Positions 42,901 through 53,714 of a stretch of 64,000 nucleotides of DNA are shown piece after piece. Source of the stretch: Salinisphaera sp963835375. GTDB lineage: Bacteria > Pseudomonadota > Gammaproteobacteria > Nevskiales > Salinisphaeraceae. The notes under the pieces were generated by a model. That model ran no database searches. It had not been told where the DNA came from and saw only the letters and a list, made by a program, of their open reading frames with translations. Numbering within the stretch: position 1 is the first letter of the stretch; every line of letters begins with the position of its first letter. A program made the position numbers and the translations under genes. The stretch covers positions 319,347 through 383,346 of the forward strand of contig CAWIGB010000013.1 in NCBI GenBank assembly GCA_963835375.1, in the 5' to 3' direction.

Positions 42901-43802
42901 GATCTGTCTCCTGCGCCTCCGGGCGGCCCCCGGCTGCGGTTTCAAGGCGATCGACGAGCAGCGTGGCCGCGAGCAGATCGGCAGCCCCGCCCGGGGAGGC
43001 GTTATGCGCCATAAACACAGCATCGAGCTCGGCCAGGGCCGCGCGGCCGGACGCACTGGCCGCGCCGCCGCGCGCCACCACCGCCGCGGCCGCTCGCTGG
43101 GCCGCCGCCAGGCCCGTAGGCGCCGGCGCGATGCAGCACGCAGGTATCGTCCAGCACGGCAATGATGGCGGCCAGCGCATCCAGCCGTGCCGCACTCTCG
43201 TGCGCACCGAGCGCGCGCGCCGTGGCAAGCGCCGGCAGCCCCGCTTCGACGATCTGCGGGAAACCGGCCATGGCCTCGCCGCGCGCGCCTGCCACCCGGT
43301 ATCGGGCCACGGCCCGTGCGCCGTGGGAGGCCGCGCGTATCGATGCCAGCGCCGGATCGTCGATGGCCGCCATGCGGGCGACCCAGGCGAGCAGCGGCGC
43401 TGCCTGCCACCGGCGGCGCGGCGTGGCCGCCGCGGCGGCCACGATCAGGCCCAGCGCCCAGATCGCGCCACGATGCGTATTCACCCCGCCGGTGGCCTGC
43501 ATCATGGCGCGCTCGGCCTCGCGACCGGCCACGCCGAGCGCGCCGCGCAGGCGCGTCGGCTCCCGCTCGCCGGCCGCGGCCCGTGCGATGGCAACGAATC
43601 CGGGCTCGAGCGCCAGGGCCGAGGCCGTCATCAATGCATGATTCATGTCGCAATGCGCGCCCGCGGTCGCTCGATCCACCAACCCCGGCTTGGGCGTGAG
43701 ATCGAGCTCGTCGCGCAGCGCAGACACGGCCATGGCCGCCAGTTCGGCCGGGCCGGATCGCGCCGCCGCCGCGCCGGGCGCATCGAAATCCAGGCGCCGC
43801 AT
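42881..43802 (-). CDS. mdcB: Triphosphoribosyl-dephospho-CoA synthase MdcB, one frameshift
   Basis: About 306 residues, making the prosthetic-group precursor from dephospho-CoA and ATP. Conserved CitG/MdcB blocks are LRDELDLTPKPGLVDRATAGAHCDM, MMQATGGVNTHRGAIWALGL and VLDDTCVLHRAG. Near 43125 the frame switches, and the end reads FMAHNASPGGAADLLAATLLVDRLE, the family's typical C-terminus. It starts at 43802 within the mdcA stop (TGATG). Confidence 0.9.
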
Positions 43803-45461
43803 CACCAGCTCTTGAAGCGCGGCGGCGGGTCGTAGAGCCCGCCCGACCAATCGACCAGGTCGGCAATGCTGGAGGCTGCGAGCTGCGAGCGGGTGGCCTC
43901 GGCACGCGCCACGCCCAGATCCTCCGGCAGGCGGATCTTGCCCTGTTCGCGCAGCTTGGCGGTGGTCGCTCGGATCGGCCGACCGGCCCAGCGGCGTGAC
44001 CCCGGCAACGGCCGCAATCATCGCGCGGCGCTCGTCCAGCGATTCGGCCTGGTACAGATACGCCAACCCTTCTTCGGTGAGCAGGTGGGTGGTGTCGTCG
44101 CCATAGACCATGACCGGCGCGACGGCCAGATTGGCTTTTCTGGCGACTGTTCACCGCGTCCAGTTCGTCGACGAAGGTCGGCTTCAGCCCGGCCTGGAAC
44201 GTCTCGACCATCTGGACCACCAGCTTGCGTCCGCGCCCGAGCTTGTCGTCCGGTGGCGCCAGATTGGCCCAGGCCGGCGTGGCATGACGCCGGCCGCGCG
44301 CGTCGCTGCCGAGATTGGGCGCGCCGCCGAAGCCGGAAACGCGCGATTCGGTCACGGTCGAGGAATTGCCGTCGGGATCGATCTGTAGCGTGGCGCCGAT
44401 GAACATGTCGGCTGCGTACTGCCCGGCCAGCTGACAGAACGCGCGATTGGATCGCAACGAACCGTCGCGCCCCGGTGAAGAACACGTCCGGCCGGGCCGC
44501 GACATAGCGCTCCATGCCGAGTTCGGTGCCGAAGCAATGCACCGACTCGACCCAGCCCGATTCGATCGCCGGAATGAGCGTCGGATGCGGATTGAGCACC
44601 CAGTTCTTCGCGATCCGGCCCCGCAGGCCGAGCTTTTCGCCGAAAGTCGGCAGCAGCAACTCGATGGCCGCGGTGTTGAAACCGATGCCGTGGTTGAGCG
44701 ACGTCACCCCGTGTTCGGCGTAGATGCCCTTGATGGCCATCATCGCCATGAAGATCTGCACCGGGGTGATGGCGCGCGGATCGCGTGTGAACAACGGCTC
44801 GATATAGAACGGCCGGTCGGCCTCGACCACGATATCCACCCAGGAACCGGGAATATCCACCCGGTCGAGCTGCGAGACATCGTCCACGATCTCGTTGGCC
44901 TGGGCGATCACGATGCCGTCGGAGAACGCGGCCGCCTCGACCAGCGCCGGCGTGTCTTCGGTCGAGGGGCCGGTATAGAGATTGCCTTGCCGATCGGCCT
45001 TGAACGCGGCGGTGAGCACGACGCGCGGCGTCAGATCGACGAACAGGCGTGCATACAGCTCGATATAGGTATGGATGGCGCCGACCTCGATCGTGCCGTC
45101 CATCATGAGCGCGCCGATGCGATGGCTCTGGGTGCCGGAAAAAGCGAAATCCAGCTTTTTCGCGATGCCTTTCTCGAACACCGCCAGATGTTCCGGCCGT
45201 CCGACGCTCGGCTGGATCATGTGCAGGTTGTTCACACGCTCGGGATCCAGCTCGCCCAGAGCGCGCGACAGGAAATCGGCCTGTTTCTGGTTGTTGCCCT
45301 CGGCGATCACGCGGTCACCGGACCGGATGCAGGCATAGAGAATGTCGGTGATGGCCTCGCGCCGCGCGAGCTTGCCGTCAAGATGGCCGGCCGCCGCGGC
45401 CAGGCGCTCGGCCTTGTCCTCGCCGCGGGTATTCCAGTTGCGTGTATCGTTAGCTTGCGTC
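43802..45461 (-). CDS. mdcA: Malonate decarboxylase alpha subunit MdcA, frameshifted
   Basis: About 552 residues, the acetyl-S-ACP:malonate ACP transferase. It shows WNTRGEDKAERL at the start, GDRVIAEGNNQKQADFL, LNNLHMIQP-type sequence, LDFAFSGTQSHRIG, and EHGVTSLNHGIGFNTAAIELLLPT, all typical of MdcA. From about 44480 onward three or more frame switches are needed; QYAADMFIGATLQIDPDGNSSTVTESR and the end GGLYDPPPRFKSW are recovered. First gene of the operon. The ATG at 45461 faces mdcR. Confidence 0.9.
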
Positions 45462-45532
45462 ATGCCACCGCATCGCGTGAGCCGGGATGACCGACCATAG
45501 AATCGGCCGACCGGACGATCAATCAAGCTCGC

Positions 45533-45548
45533 GTTAGCTTCGTTAACG
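45533..45548. promoter_or_regulatory. Probable MdcR operator (LysR box) with CGTTAACG
   Basis: Between divergent mdcA and mdcR lies GTTA-GCTTCGT-TAAC (45533-45547), a T-N11-A inverted repeat of LysR type. It overlaps the palindrome CGTTAACG at 45541-45548. The same CGTTAACG octamer occurs upstream of madL. The position, 72 bases before mdcA and 32 before mdcR, suits both activation and autorepression. Confidence 0.5.
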
Positions 45549-45579
45549 TCGGGCGAAGCCGTGTTTCAGGAGCCAGCAT

Positions 45580-46497
45580 TTGAGCGGCAGCGACGAAATC
45601 ACCCTGCGCAAGCTGGAGATCTTTCTGGTGTTCATGCGCGAGCGCAATCTGGCTCGGGCCGCCGAAGCACTCGGCCTGTCGAGCGTCTCGGTGCACAAGG
45701 CGATTCATTCGCTGGAAACCGCCGTCGGCGCCCCCTTGTTCGCGCATCGCGGTCGGGCGCTGGAACCGCTCGCATCGGCCACCGTGCTGGAATCCCATGC
45801 CGCCGATATCATCGACGGCATCCAGCGCAGCGTGGACGCCACGCGCCAGGCCGCGGGCATTTCGCCCCGCACCTTCCGGATCGGTTCGCTGTATTCGCTG
45901 ACCATCGAGGTGGTGCCGCGCATCATCACCGCGATTCAGAGTGTTCTGCCCGGCTGCAATATCGAGCTGGTACTCGGGTCGAACACGGATCTCGAGGACA
46001 AGCTCGCGGCCGGCGAGATCGATGCCGCGGTCATGTGCATCCACGATATCGATCGCTCGCGCAGCCGACGCATCGTCGACCTGTTCGAAGACGAAATGTA
46101 TCTGGCCAGCCCCAGGGATGACGCCCCGTCACGTACCCCGGTCGACCTGCGCGACTGGGCGGACCGTTCGTTCGTCATGCTGTCGCAGGAGTTCTCCTCC
46201 GGCCGGGACGCCTATCGCATGTTCCAGCAGGCCGGGGTGACGCCCAAGGTTGCGCTGCGCGCCAACGATATCTTCTCGCTGTCCTCGCTGGTGCGCGGCG
46301 GGGTCGGACTGGCGCTGCTGCCGGGACGCATCGGCCATCTCTACCCCGGCGCCCTGCAGTACTCGCGCGTACGCCGGGAACAACGCGTGGCCCAGACCCT
46401 GGGACTGTGCTATCTCGCCTCGCGCGCCGACGACGAGGCGATCGTGGCGCTGGAAGCCGCGGCGCGAAGCGCCACGGCCGAACTCACGCCAGCCTGA
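45580..46497 (+). CDS. mdcR: LysR-type regulator of malonate genes MdcR
   Basis: A 305-residue LysR regulator. The N-terminal helix-turn-helix reads KLEIFLVFMRERNLARAAEALGLSSVSVHKAIHSLE; the effector domain includes FRIGSLYSLTIEVVPRII and ends with LGLCYLASRADDEAI. The start is TTG at 45580, decided by the CAGGAG site eight bases before it. It is divergent from mdcA and next to madLM, so it most probably activates both in response to malonate or malonyl-CoA. The frame is intact. Confidence 0.86.
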   Translation: MSGSDEITLRKLEIFLVFMRERNLARAAEALGLSSVSVHKAIHSLETAVGAPLFAHRGRALEPLASATVLESHAADIIDGIQRSVDATRQAAGISPRTFRIGSLYSLTIEVVPRIITAIQSVLPGCNIELVLGSNTDLEDKLAAGEIDAAVMCIHDIDRSRSRRIVDLFEDEMYLASPRDDAPSRTPVDLRDWADRSFVMLSQEFSSGRDAYRMFQQAGVTPKVALRANDIFSLSSLVRGGVGLALLPGRIGHLYPGALQYSRVRREQRVAQTLGLCYLASRADDEAIVALEAAARSATAELTPA

Positions 46498-46499
46498 GC

Positions 46500-47284
46500 G
46501 GATACGTTCTCGCTCATCCGCTCCCCCGAGCAGTGCCCTTACGGCGAGATAGAACACCGACGGGCCGAGCAGGCAGCCAAAGCCGGTATAGAACGTCGCG
46601 GTCATCGCGCCGTACGGCACCAGCCGGGCATCGGTGGCAGCCAGGCCACTCGCCACGCCGCTGGTGGTACCCATCATGCCGCCGAAGACCAGCGCGGCCG
46701 AAGGATTGTTCAGACCGATCATCGCGGGCGACCGCCGGGGTGACGATCATCACCGAAATCGACTTCACCAGGCCGATCGCGATCGACAGTGCGATCAGGT
46801 CGGAACCGGCACCGATGGCGGTGCCGGTGACCGGGCCCACGATGTAGGTGGCCGCACCCGCACCGATGGTGGTGACCGCGACGATGGTATAGCCGAACAG
46901 ATAGGCGATCAGGCCGCCGAGCATGAATGGCACGAACAATCCGAGAAACAGCGCGATGACGCCGTTCGCGCCGGATTTCTTCAGTTCGTTCACGTCTACG
47001 CCGAAGGCCGTGGCCACGATCGCGAAATCCCGCAGCATCGAGCCGCCCATCAGACCCATGCCGGAGAACAGCGCGATATCGGCCAGGCCATCCTTGCCGC
47101 CGGTGTAGATGCCGCCGAGATAGGACAGCAGCAGGCCCGTAGCGATCGCGATCGCCGAGCCGTGAACACGACCGGCGGTGAGATATCGGGAGATGAAGTT
47201 GCAGACCAGCATCAACAGGCCGACTGCGGCGAACGCCGTGATCAGGCCGTTGCCGGCGAAGACATGGTGGATGCGCTCAAGCAT
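46500..47284 (-). CDS. madM: Malonate transporter subunit MadM, one frameshift
   Basis: About 258 residues and eight or nine membrane segments. It has GLITAFAAVGLLMLVCNFISRYLT, GLLLSYLGGIYTGGKDGLADI, GGSMLRDFAIVATAFG, and after a switch near 46735 NNPSAALVFGGMMGTTSGVASGLAATD and YGAMTATFYTGFGCLLGPSVFYL, the expected MadM ending. MadL and MadM together import malonate in symport with sodium or protons. The exact stop is unclear, as it touches the convergent mdcR end. Confidence 0.85.
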
Positions 47285-47698
47285 GACGATCCGCTCCCCG
47301 AGTCTCCGCCTCGTCGATCGGCGGCAGCGGTTCGGCATGCTTGCCGCTGCCCAGACGCGCGATCACGGGCACCAGCGCGAAGCTGACCGCCACCACGACC
47401 AGCCCGCCGACGATCGCCAACGGCCCGCCGGTGACGGCACCGACCACGTTCTGGCTGGCCGCCATGGCCACCCCACGATCGGAATGTAAAGCGAGCTCCA
47501 GAACTCGACGCCGCGGCGCGAAGTCATGTCGAGACAGCCTGCCTGTTGCAGCCGATGCACCAGAAAGACCAGCAGCAGCATCGCGATCCCGACGCCGCCG
47601 ACGTCCGAATGCACGCCGATCGCCATGCCGATGAGCTCGCCCACGGTCTTGCCGATCAGCAGACAGGCGGCGAGCAGCGCCACACCATAAATCACCAT
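47277..47698 (-). CDS. madL: Malonate transporter subunit MadL, one frameshift
   Basis: About 140 residues: MVIYGVALLAACLLIGKTVGELIG, VHSDVGGVGIAMLLLVF, FWSSLYIPI, and after the switch near 47467 MAASQNVVGAVTGGPLAIVGGL and a hydrophobic end with ALVPVIARLG. Four membrane segments are expected. The stop overlaps the madM start by a few bases. CGTTAACG lies 76 bases upstream. Confidence 0.86.
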
Positions 47699-47773
47699 GT
47701 ATTTTTCTCCTCTCGCTTCTCGTTTCGGTCAGCGCATCTCGACAGCGGCGCGAAGGCCGATCAATCGCGTCTG

Positions 47774-47783
47774 CCGTTAACGG
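47774..47783. promoter_or_regulatory. Palindrome CCGTTAACGG upstream of madL
   Basis: A perfect 10-base palindrome containing the same CGTTAACG octamer as the mdcA-mdcR intergenic region, lying in the promoter region of madLM. The shared element suggests control by MdcR. The surrounding 47699-48024 holds no other gene and must contain the divergent madL and glk promoters. Confidence 0.42.
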
Positions 47784-48024
47784 AATTAGTCCGGTCTTAA
47801 AAGCACGCCGTGATCGCGCGCTGTTGCGGCCGACGCGCTACAACTAATGTCGAGCGCGACAGCGCGCCCAGCCTGCGTCGACAATGCGAGACAGGCCCAC
47901 ACGGCGCGCTTGCCGGGCGGTTTGCAGCGCCGTGTGATTCGGCACGGACCGGCGGCCGCACTGGCCTTCGTCCGGCAGCTATGGCTTCATATGCGGCGTT
48001 TCGCATCCCAGTCGAGTCGCGCCC

Positions 48025-49018
48025 ATGTTCGATAAACCTCGTGTTGGTCTTGCCGGTGATCCGGACAGCTCGTGGCGGCTGGTCGCGCGATGTGGGCGGC
48101 ACCAATGCGCGGTTCGCGCTCGCCGACGATTACGGTGCGCTTCAGGGTCAGGAAACGCTGCGCTGCGAGGATTTCGACGGGTTGGCCGAAGCCACCCGGC
48201 ATTATCTTTCGAATCACAACGTCGGCAGCATTCGAGCCGCCGCAGTGGCGGTGGCGACCGCGGTCTACGAGGATCGGGTCGCGTTCACCAATTCGCCCTG
48301 GTCATTCTCGATCCGCGAGCTGGGCCGTCAGCTCGGGGTGAAGGATTTTCACGTCGTTAATGACTTCACCGCGTTGGCGCTGTCGCTGCCGCGACTGGAT
48401 CGCGAATGGCTGATACCGGTCACCCCCGATGGCCGGGGCACGCCGGAGGCGCCGCTGGCGGTGATCGGACCCGGCACGGGGCTGGGCGTGTCGGGCGTGT
48501 TCCGCTTCGGTGGCCGCTGGCGGGCACTGGACAGCGAAGGCGGGCATGTCACGCTCGCCCCCGCCGACGCGCGCGAAGTGGAACTGCTCGGCATTCTCAC
48601 CCGACAGTTCGATCACGTCTCGGCCGAGCGCGTATTGTCAGGCCCGGGGCTGGTCAACCTCTACCATGCCAACTGCAAACTCGAGGACAGGGCCGCCGAA
48701 GAACTCGAGCCGTCCGACATCACTGAACGCGGCCTCGCCGGCGAGTGCGACATCTGCGTCAAGGTGCTCGACGACTTCTGTGCCATGCTGGGCACGGCCA
48801 CTGGCAATCTGGTGCTCACCCTGGGGGCCCGCGGCGGCGCCTACATCGGCGGCGGTATCGCGCCGCGCCTGCAGTCGTTTCTGGCAACGAGCCGCTTTCG
48901 TGAACGGTTCGAAGCGCACGGACGTCTGTCCGAATACCTCTCCGACGTCCCCTGCTATATCGTGACGGCGAAATATCCGGCGCTCGAAGGCGCCTTGGCC
49001 GCGCTGGACGACCTCTAG
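48025..49018 (+). CDS. glk: Glucokinase Glk, one frameshift near the start
   Basis: About 330 residues. After the short start MFDKPRVGLAG, one extra base near 48088 separates WRLVA from DVGGTNARFALADD, the phosphate-binding motif of bacterial glucokinases. Then VVNDFTALALSLPRL, PLAVIGPGTGLGVSG, SEGGHVTLAP and LGARGGAYIGGGIAPR follow, which mark the Glk (not ROK) family. It phosphorylates glucose from ATP, feeding zwf. It is the first gene of the sugar cluster and lies upstream of the ABC importer. Confidence 0.88.
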
Positions 49019-49238
49019 CCCATCCGTCGACAAGCCCTTTTTATTAAAAGATTTATATAGATACCAACCGGTTTTCTGGTTACGGTCCCAGAACGGTCTA
49101 TTAGACCTTCGTGCTGTTGTCTTCCCCGAACGTTTGCTCGAAGCTTGAACAAATGCGCCGTCCGCGACGCACAAGCCAATCGCAATCAAACGAAAACGCC
49201 GCGGCCCACGGGTCGAGCACGGCATGAGGGAGGAGCCC

Positions 49239-50532
49239 ATGAGGAACCAGAGTATTTTGCGCAAGAGCGTCACCATCGGTCTGTCCGTGGCCGCGATGAC
49301 GGTCGGCGGCGTAGCCATGGCCGCACCCACCAAGGGCACCGTCAGCGTGCTGAACTGGTGGACGTCCGGCTCCGAGGCCAAGTCCATGAACGTGCTGCAG
49401 CAGATGATGGCGGACAAGGGCTACAAGATGGTCAACGATGCCGTATCCGGCGGCGGCGGCTCGAATGCCCGTACCGTGCTCAAATCGCGCATCCAGTCGA
49501 ACAATCTGCCGGGTGCGGCGCAGATTAAGGGTCCGGAGATCCAGCAGTGGTGCACCACCGGCCTGACGATGAACATCGACAAGGTCGCCAAGCAGCAGCA
49601 CTGGTCGAAGATCCTGCCCGGCCCGGTCGCCAAGGGCATGCAGTGCGACGGCCACTACGTTGCCGTGCCGTTCAATCTGCACCGCATCAACTGGCTGTGG
49701 ATCAATAAGTCGGTGATGGAAAAGGCCGGCGCCAAGATGCCGACCGACTGGGATTCGCTGGTCGCCGCGCTCGAGAAACTGAAAAAAGCCGGCGTGACCC
49801 CGATCGCCGGCGGCGGTGATACCTGGCAGGTCGCCACCGAGTTCGATGCCATCGCGATCGCCACCGGCGGCGCCGATTTCTATCGCAAGGCGTTCGTGGA
49901 TCTCGACCAGGACGCGCTGTCCAGCGACACGATGGCCAAGACGTTCAAGCGTCTGCGCACGATCCAGCAATACGAGGATCCGAACGGCCAGGGTCTGTCC
50001 TGGAACCACGACACTGGTCTGGTCGTGCAGGGCAAGGCCGGCATGCAGATCATGGGTGACTGGGCCAAGGGCGAAATTACCAACGCCGACGCCACGCCGG
50101 GCAAGCAGATCGCCTGTATCGCCTTCCCCGGCGAGCACAGCGGCTTTGTCTATAACGCCGACTGCATTCGAGATGTTCAAGAGCTCGCATTCGGACAAGA
50201 ACGCCCAGTATGCCTTCGCGCGTACCGCGCTTTCACCGAAGTTCCAGCGCAAGTTCAACATGGCCAAGGGCTCGATCCCGGTACGCGAGGACGTCTCGCT
50301 CAAGGGCTTCGACTCCTGTGCGCAACAGTCCAAGAAGGACTTCACCGCGGCCGAGAAGAACAACGCCCTGGTGCCGAGCTTCTCCCAGGACATGGCCGAG
50401 AACGGCGCGGTCAAGGGCGCGATCTTCGACGTCATCGCCAAGTTCTACAACGACAAGAGCATGACGCCGGAAGCCGCAGCCAAGGCCATGGCGAGCCAGG
50501 CCAAGCAGGCCAAGATGATGTCGCAGATGTAG
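49239..50532 (+). CDS. gtsA: ABC sugar importer, periplasmic binding protein (GtsA-like), one frameshift
   Basis: About 430 residues. Signal peptide of about 27 residues ending AMA; mature protein starts APTKGTVSVLNWWTSGSEAKS, typical of extracellular solute-binding family 1. GLSWNHDTGLVVQGKAGMQIMGDWAKGEI is conserved in GtsA-type glucose/mannose binding proteins. A switch near 50170 joins FVYNADC to MFKSSHSDKNAQYAFARTALS. The ATG at 49239 follows GAGGGAGGAG. The glucose assignment rests on the flanking glk, gts permease and Entner-Doudoroff genes. Confidence 0.85.
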
Positions 50533-50560
50533 CAGGCGGACATGTCCCGCCTCATTGCAA

Positions 50561-50584
50561 GCCGGCGCATACGCGCCGGCTTTT
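50561..50584 (+). terminator. Intercistronic hairpin between gtsA and gtsB
   Basis: GCCGGCGC-ATAC-GCGCCGGC followed by TTTT sits 29 bases after the gtsA stop. It may be a partial terminator or an RNA-stabilising stem, lowering permease relative to binding-protein expression, which is common in ABC importer operons. Confidence 0.65.
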
Positions 50585-50620
50585 CTCTGATATGCCGCCC
50601 CGAACAACGGATACCCCTAC

Positions 50621-51550
50621 ATGGCTGAATCATCGTCTCTTGCCGGCAAGAGCCGCGGCTACGCCGTGGCGGCGCCGGCTCGATCGCTGGCTGCCGAAGT
50701 TCTCGCTCGTACCCAGCGGTCTCGCTTCGCTCATCTTCGTCTACGGCTTCATCGCCTGGACGATCTGGCTATCGCTGACCAACTCGACCCTGCTGCCCAC
50801 CAACAATTTCGCCGGACTGCGGCAGTACGAAGTGCTGTTCCAACTCGACATCTGGTGGGTGTCGGTCATCAATCTGGCCATCTTCGGCATCTTGTACGTC
50901 GCGATCTGCCTGGCCATCGGGCTGTTCCTGGCCATCATGCTGGATCAGAAGATCCGCACCGAAGGCTGGCTCCGGACCATTTATCTTTACCCCTGGCCTT
51001 GTCTCTGGTGGTTACCGGCGTGGTCTGGAAGTGGCTGCTCAACCCGAGCCTCGGGCTGCAGCATTTCGTGCAATCGCTAGGCTGGACGGGGTTTTCGTTC
51101 GACTGGCTCATCAACCCGAACATGGCGATCTACACCGTCGTGATCGCTGCCGTCTGGCAGGCCGCGGGCTTCGTCACCGCCCTGTTCCTGGCTGGGCTGC
51201 GCGGTATCGACAGCTCAATCATCAAGGCGGCCCAGATCGACGGTGCCAGCCTGCCGCGGGTGTATTTCTCGATCATCATCCCCAGTCTGCGGCCGGTTTT
51301 CTTCTCCGCGATCATTCTGCTGGTCAGCCTCGCGATCAAGAGCTTCGATCTCGTCATCGCCCTGACCAACGGCGGCCCCGGCTACTCGACATGGCTGCCC
51401 GCCATCTTCATGTACAACTTCGGCTTCAACCGTGGCCAGATCGGTCTGGGCGCGGCTGCCGCGACACTGATGATGGCCGCCGTGGCGATCGCCATGCTGC
51501 CGATGCTCATTGCCGAACTGAAGGAGCGCCGCGATGGCCGGACCCACTGA
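50621..51550 (+). CDS. gtsB: ABC sugar importer permease (GtsB-like), frameshifted
   Basis: About 309 residues and six helices: SLVPSGLASLIFVYGFIAWTIWLSLTN, FGILYVAICLAIGLFLAIMLDQKI, and WKWLLNPSLGLQ. The EAA coupling loop reads IIKAAQIDGASLPRVYFSIIIPSL. The usual MalF-type membrane fold is clear. The ATG at 50621 gives MAESSSLAGKSR and the frame then shifts near 50665; another switch lies near 51000. The stop overlaps the gtsC start by 17 bases. Confidence 0.85.
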   Translation: MAESSSLAGKSRGYAVAAPARSLAAEVLARTQRSRFAHLRLRLHRLDDLAIADQLDPAAHQQFRRTAAVRSAVPTRHLVGVGHQSGHLRHLVRRDLPGHRAVPGHHAGSEDPHRRLAPDHLSLPLALSLVVTGVVWKWLLNPSLGLQHFVQSLGWTGFSFDWLINPNMAIYTVVIAAVWQAAGFVTALFLAGLRGIDSSIIKAAQIDGASLPRVYFSIIIPSLRPVFFSAIILLVSLAIKSFDLVIALTNGGPGYSTWLPAIFMYNFGFNRGQIGLGAAAATLMMAAVAIAMLPMLIAELKERRDGRTH

Positions 51551-52420
51551 AGACGGAATCCAGCGCGGCGGCCCGATCGCTCGCACCCTCATCTACGGCG
51601 TGCTGATTCTTGCAGCACTCTACTTTCTGATGCCGCTGTACGTGATGCTGATCACGTCGTTCAAGACACTGCCGCAGATCAGCCACGGCAATCTGTTCTC
51701 GCTGCCGTCGCCGTTCTCCACGCAAGGCTGGGTCGGCTGCATGGTCGGATGCCTGCACCGGCTCGGACTGCACCGGCCTGCACCGCTATTTCTGGAACTC
51801 GGTGGCCTTCACCGTGCCGGCCGTGGCGCTGTCGACCCTGTTCGGTGCCATCAATGGCTACGTGCTCACCAAATGGCGTTTCAAGCGGCTCCGAGCTGGT
51901 CTTCGGACTGCTGCTGGGCGGCACCTTCGTGCCGTTCCAGATGTTCCTGCTGCCGATGGCCGGCGTGCTGGGCAAGATCGGACTGGCGAATTCGCTGACC
52001 GGCCTGGCACTGGTGCATACGGTCTACGGTATCGCCTTCACGACGCTGTTCTGCCGCAACTACTACGTCACCATCCCGGATGAACTGGTCAAGGCAGCAC
52101 GCATCGACGGCGCCGGCTTCGTGTCCACGTTCTTCTACGTGATCCTGCCGATCTCGACGCCGATTCTGATGGTTTGCGTGATCTGGCAGTTCACTCAGAT
52201 CTGGAACGACTTCCTGTTCGGCGTGGTTTTCACCTCGGGCAGCGAGCACCCGATCACCGTGGCGCTTAACAATCTGGTCAACACGTCCTCGACCGGGATC
52301 AAGCGCTACAACGTGGACATGGCCGGGGCGATCATCACCGCCTTGCCGACGCTCGTCGTCTACGTGGTTGCCGGGCGCTATTTCATGCGCGGGCTGACTG
52401 CAGGCGCGGTGAAAGGCTGA
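51534..52420 (+). CDS. gtsC: ABC sugar importer permease (GtsC-like), frameshifted
   Basis: About 295 residues, MalG-type: LIYGVLILAALYFLMPLYVMLITSFK, YFWNSVAFTVPAVALSTLFGAINGYVLTKW, and the EAA loop with DELVKAARIDGAGFVSTFFYVILPIS. The C-terminus has NNLVNTSSTGIKRYNVDMAGAII and FMRGLTAGAVKG. Frame switches near 51745 and 51885. It forms the membrane channel with GtsB and uses the ATPase encoded next. Confidence 0.86.
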
Positions 52421-52513
52421 CGCCAGTTCAAATGAGGGGGCGGGCCAGCCGCACGGTCGCATCGCGAGCCGCGCGCCTCCCGCGAACCAACGCCATTACG
52501 AGAAGCGAATTAC

Positions 52514-53611
52514 ATGGCCGTACTGAAAATCGATAACGTATCCAAGACCTTTGGCGAAACCCATGTCCTCGAGGACATCAATATCGCCATGGCCGAAGGT
52601 GAATTCCTGATCCTGGTGGGACCGTCCGGCTGCGGCAAATCCACGCTGCTGAACATGATTGCCGGCCTGGAAACCATCAGCTCGGGCACCATCACGCTCG
52701 ACAACACCCCGGTCAACGACCGCAGCCCCCGCGAGCGGGACATCGCGATGGTATTCCAGTTCTATGCGCTGTATCCGAACATGAACGTGCGCAAGAACAT
52801 CGAATTCGGCCTGAAAATGCGCGGCGTCGACAAGACCGAGCGCGGCAAGACGGTCGAACGCGTGGCCAAGATGCTGCAGATCGAGAACCTGCTCGATCGC
52901 AAGCCGGCCCAGCTGTCGGGCGGCCAGCGCCAGCGTGTGGCCATCGGCCGCGCTCTGGCCCGTGATCCGGCACTGTTCCTGTTCGACGAACCTCTGTCGA
53001 ACCTCGATGCCAAGCTGCGTGTCGAGATGCGGACCGAGCTCAAACAACTCCATCAGCGTCTCAAGACCGCCATGGTCTACGTGACCCACGACCAAATCGA
53101 GGCGATGACGCTGGGCGACCGGATCGCGGTGATGAACGAAGGCCGCGTGCAGCAGCTCGGCACGCCGCACGAAATCTATGACAACCCGGCCAATCGCTAC
53201 GTCGCCGGTTTCATCGGCTCGCCTGCGATGAATTTCATAGAGTGCGAGTTCTCAGGCGGCGAACGCGGCACGGTCCGGCTGACCTCGGGAGACAACCATG
53301 TCGACCTCACACTACCCGAGGCCACCGCGAGCCAGCTCGCTGCCCACGGCCAGTCGAAGGTCATCATGGGCGTGCGGCCGGAACACCTGGCTCCAGCCGA
53401 GGAAAGCGATGAGAATGCGCTGACCTGTCGGATCGAGATTGTCGAGCCGACCGGGCCGGATACCTATCTGCTCACCTACATCAACGACATGGAAGTGACC
53501 GCGCGGTGCACGCCGTCGGCCGCCCCCGAGGTGGGAGCCGATATGCCCCTGTCGTTCGATACCGCGCGCGCCGTGTTCTTCGACTGCAACAGCGACGAGC
53601 GCATCGCCTAG
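52514..53611 (+). CDS. ABC sugar importer ATPase (MalK/UgpC family)
   Basis: A 365-residue ATPase with an intact frame: Walker A GPSGCGKST, a Q-loop with FQFYALYP, signature LSGGQRQRVAIGRAL, Walker B LFLFDEPLSNLD, H-loop VTHD, and a C-terminal OB-type regulatory domain with GVRPEHLAPAEE. It energises the GtsBC permease. Because MalK-type ATPases of this family can serve several importers, it may also act with other systems in the cell. Confidence 0.92.
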   Translation: MAVLKIDNVSKTFGETHVLEDINIAMAEGEFLILVGPSGCGKSTLLNMIAGLETISSGTITLDNTPVNDRSPRERDIAMVFQFYALYPNMNVRKNIEFGLKMRGVDKTERGKTVERVAKMLQIENLLDRKPAQLSGGQRQRVAIGRALARDPALFLFDEPLSNLDAKLRVEMRTELKQLHQRLKTAMVYVTHDQIEAMTLGDRIAVMNEGRVQQLGTPHEIYDNPANRYVAGFIGSPAMNFIECEFSGGERGTVRLTSGDNHVDLTLPEATASQLAAHGQSKVIMGVRPEHLAPAEESDENALTCRIEIVEPTGPDTYLLTYINDMEVTARCTPSAAPEVGADMPLSFDTARAVFFDCNSDERIA

Positions 53612-53714
53612 AACGGCCATATCGGGCACTAATAAGCCGGGCGTCAGGCCTGATGCCGTTCATCTGAGCATTGCAGTCCAGGCGAGGCATTACCGAGAAT
53701 CCGGTTTCCCGTTG

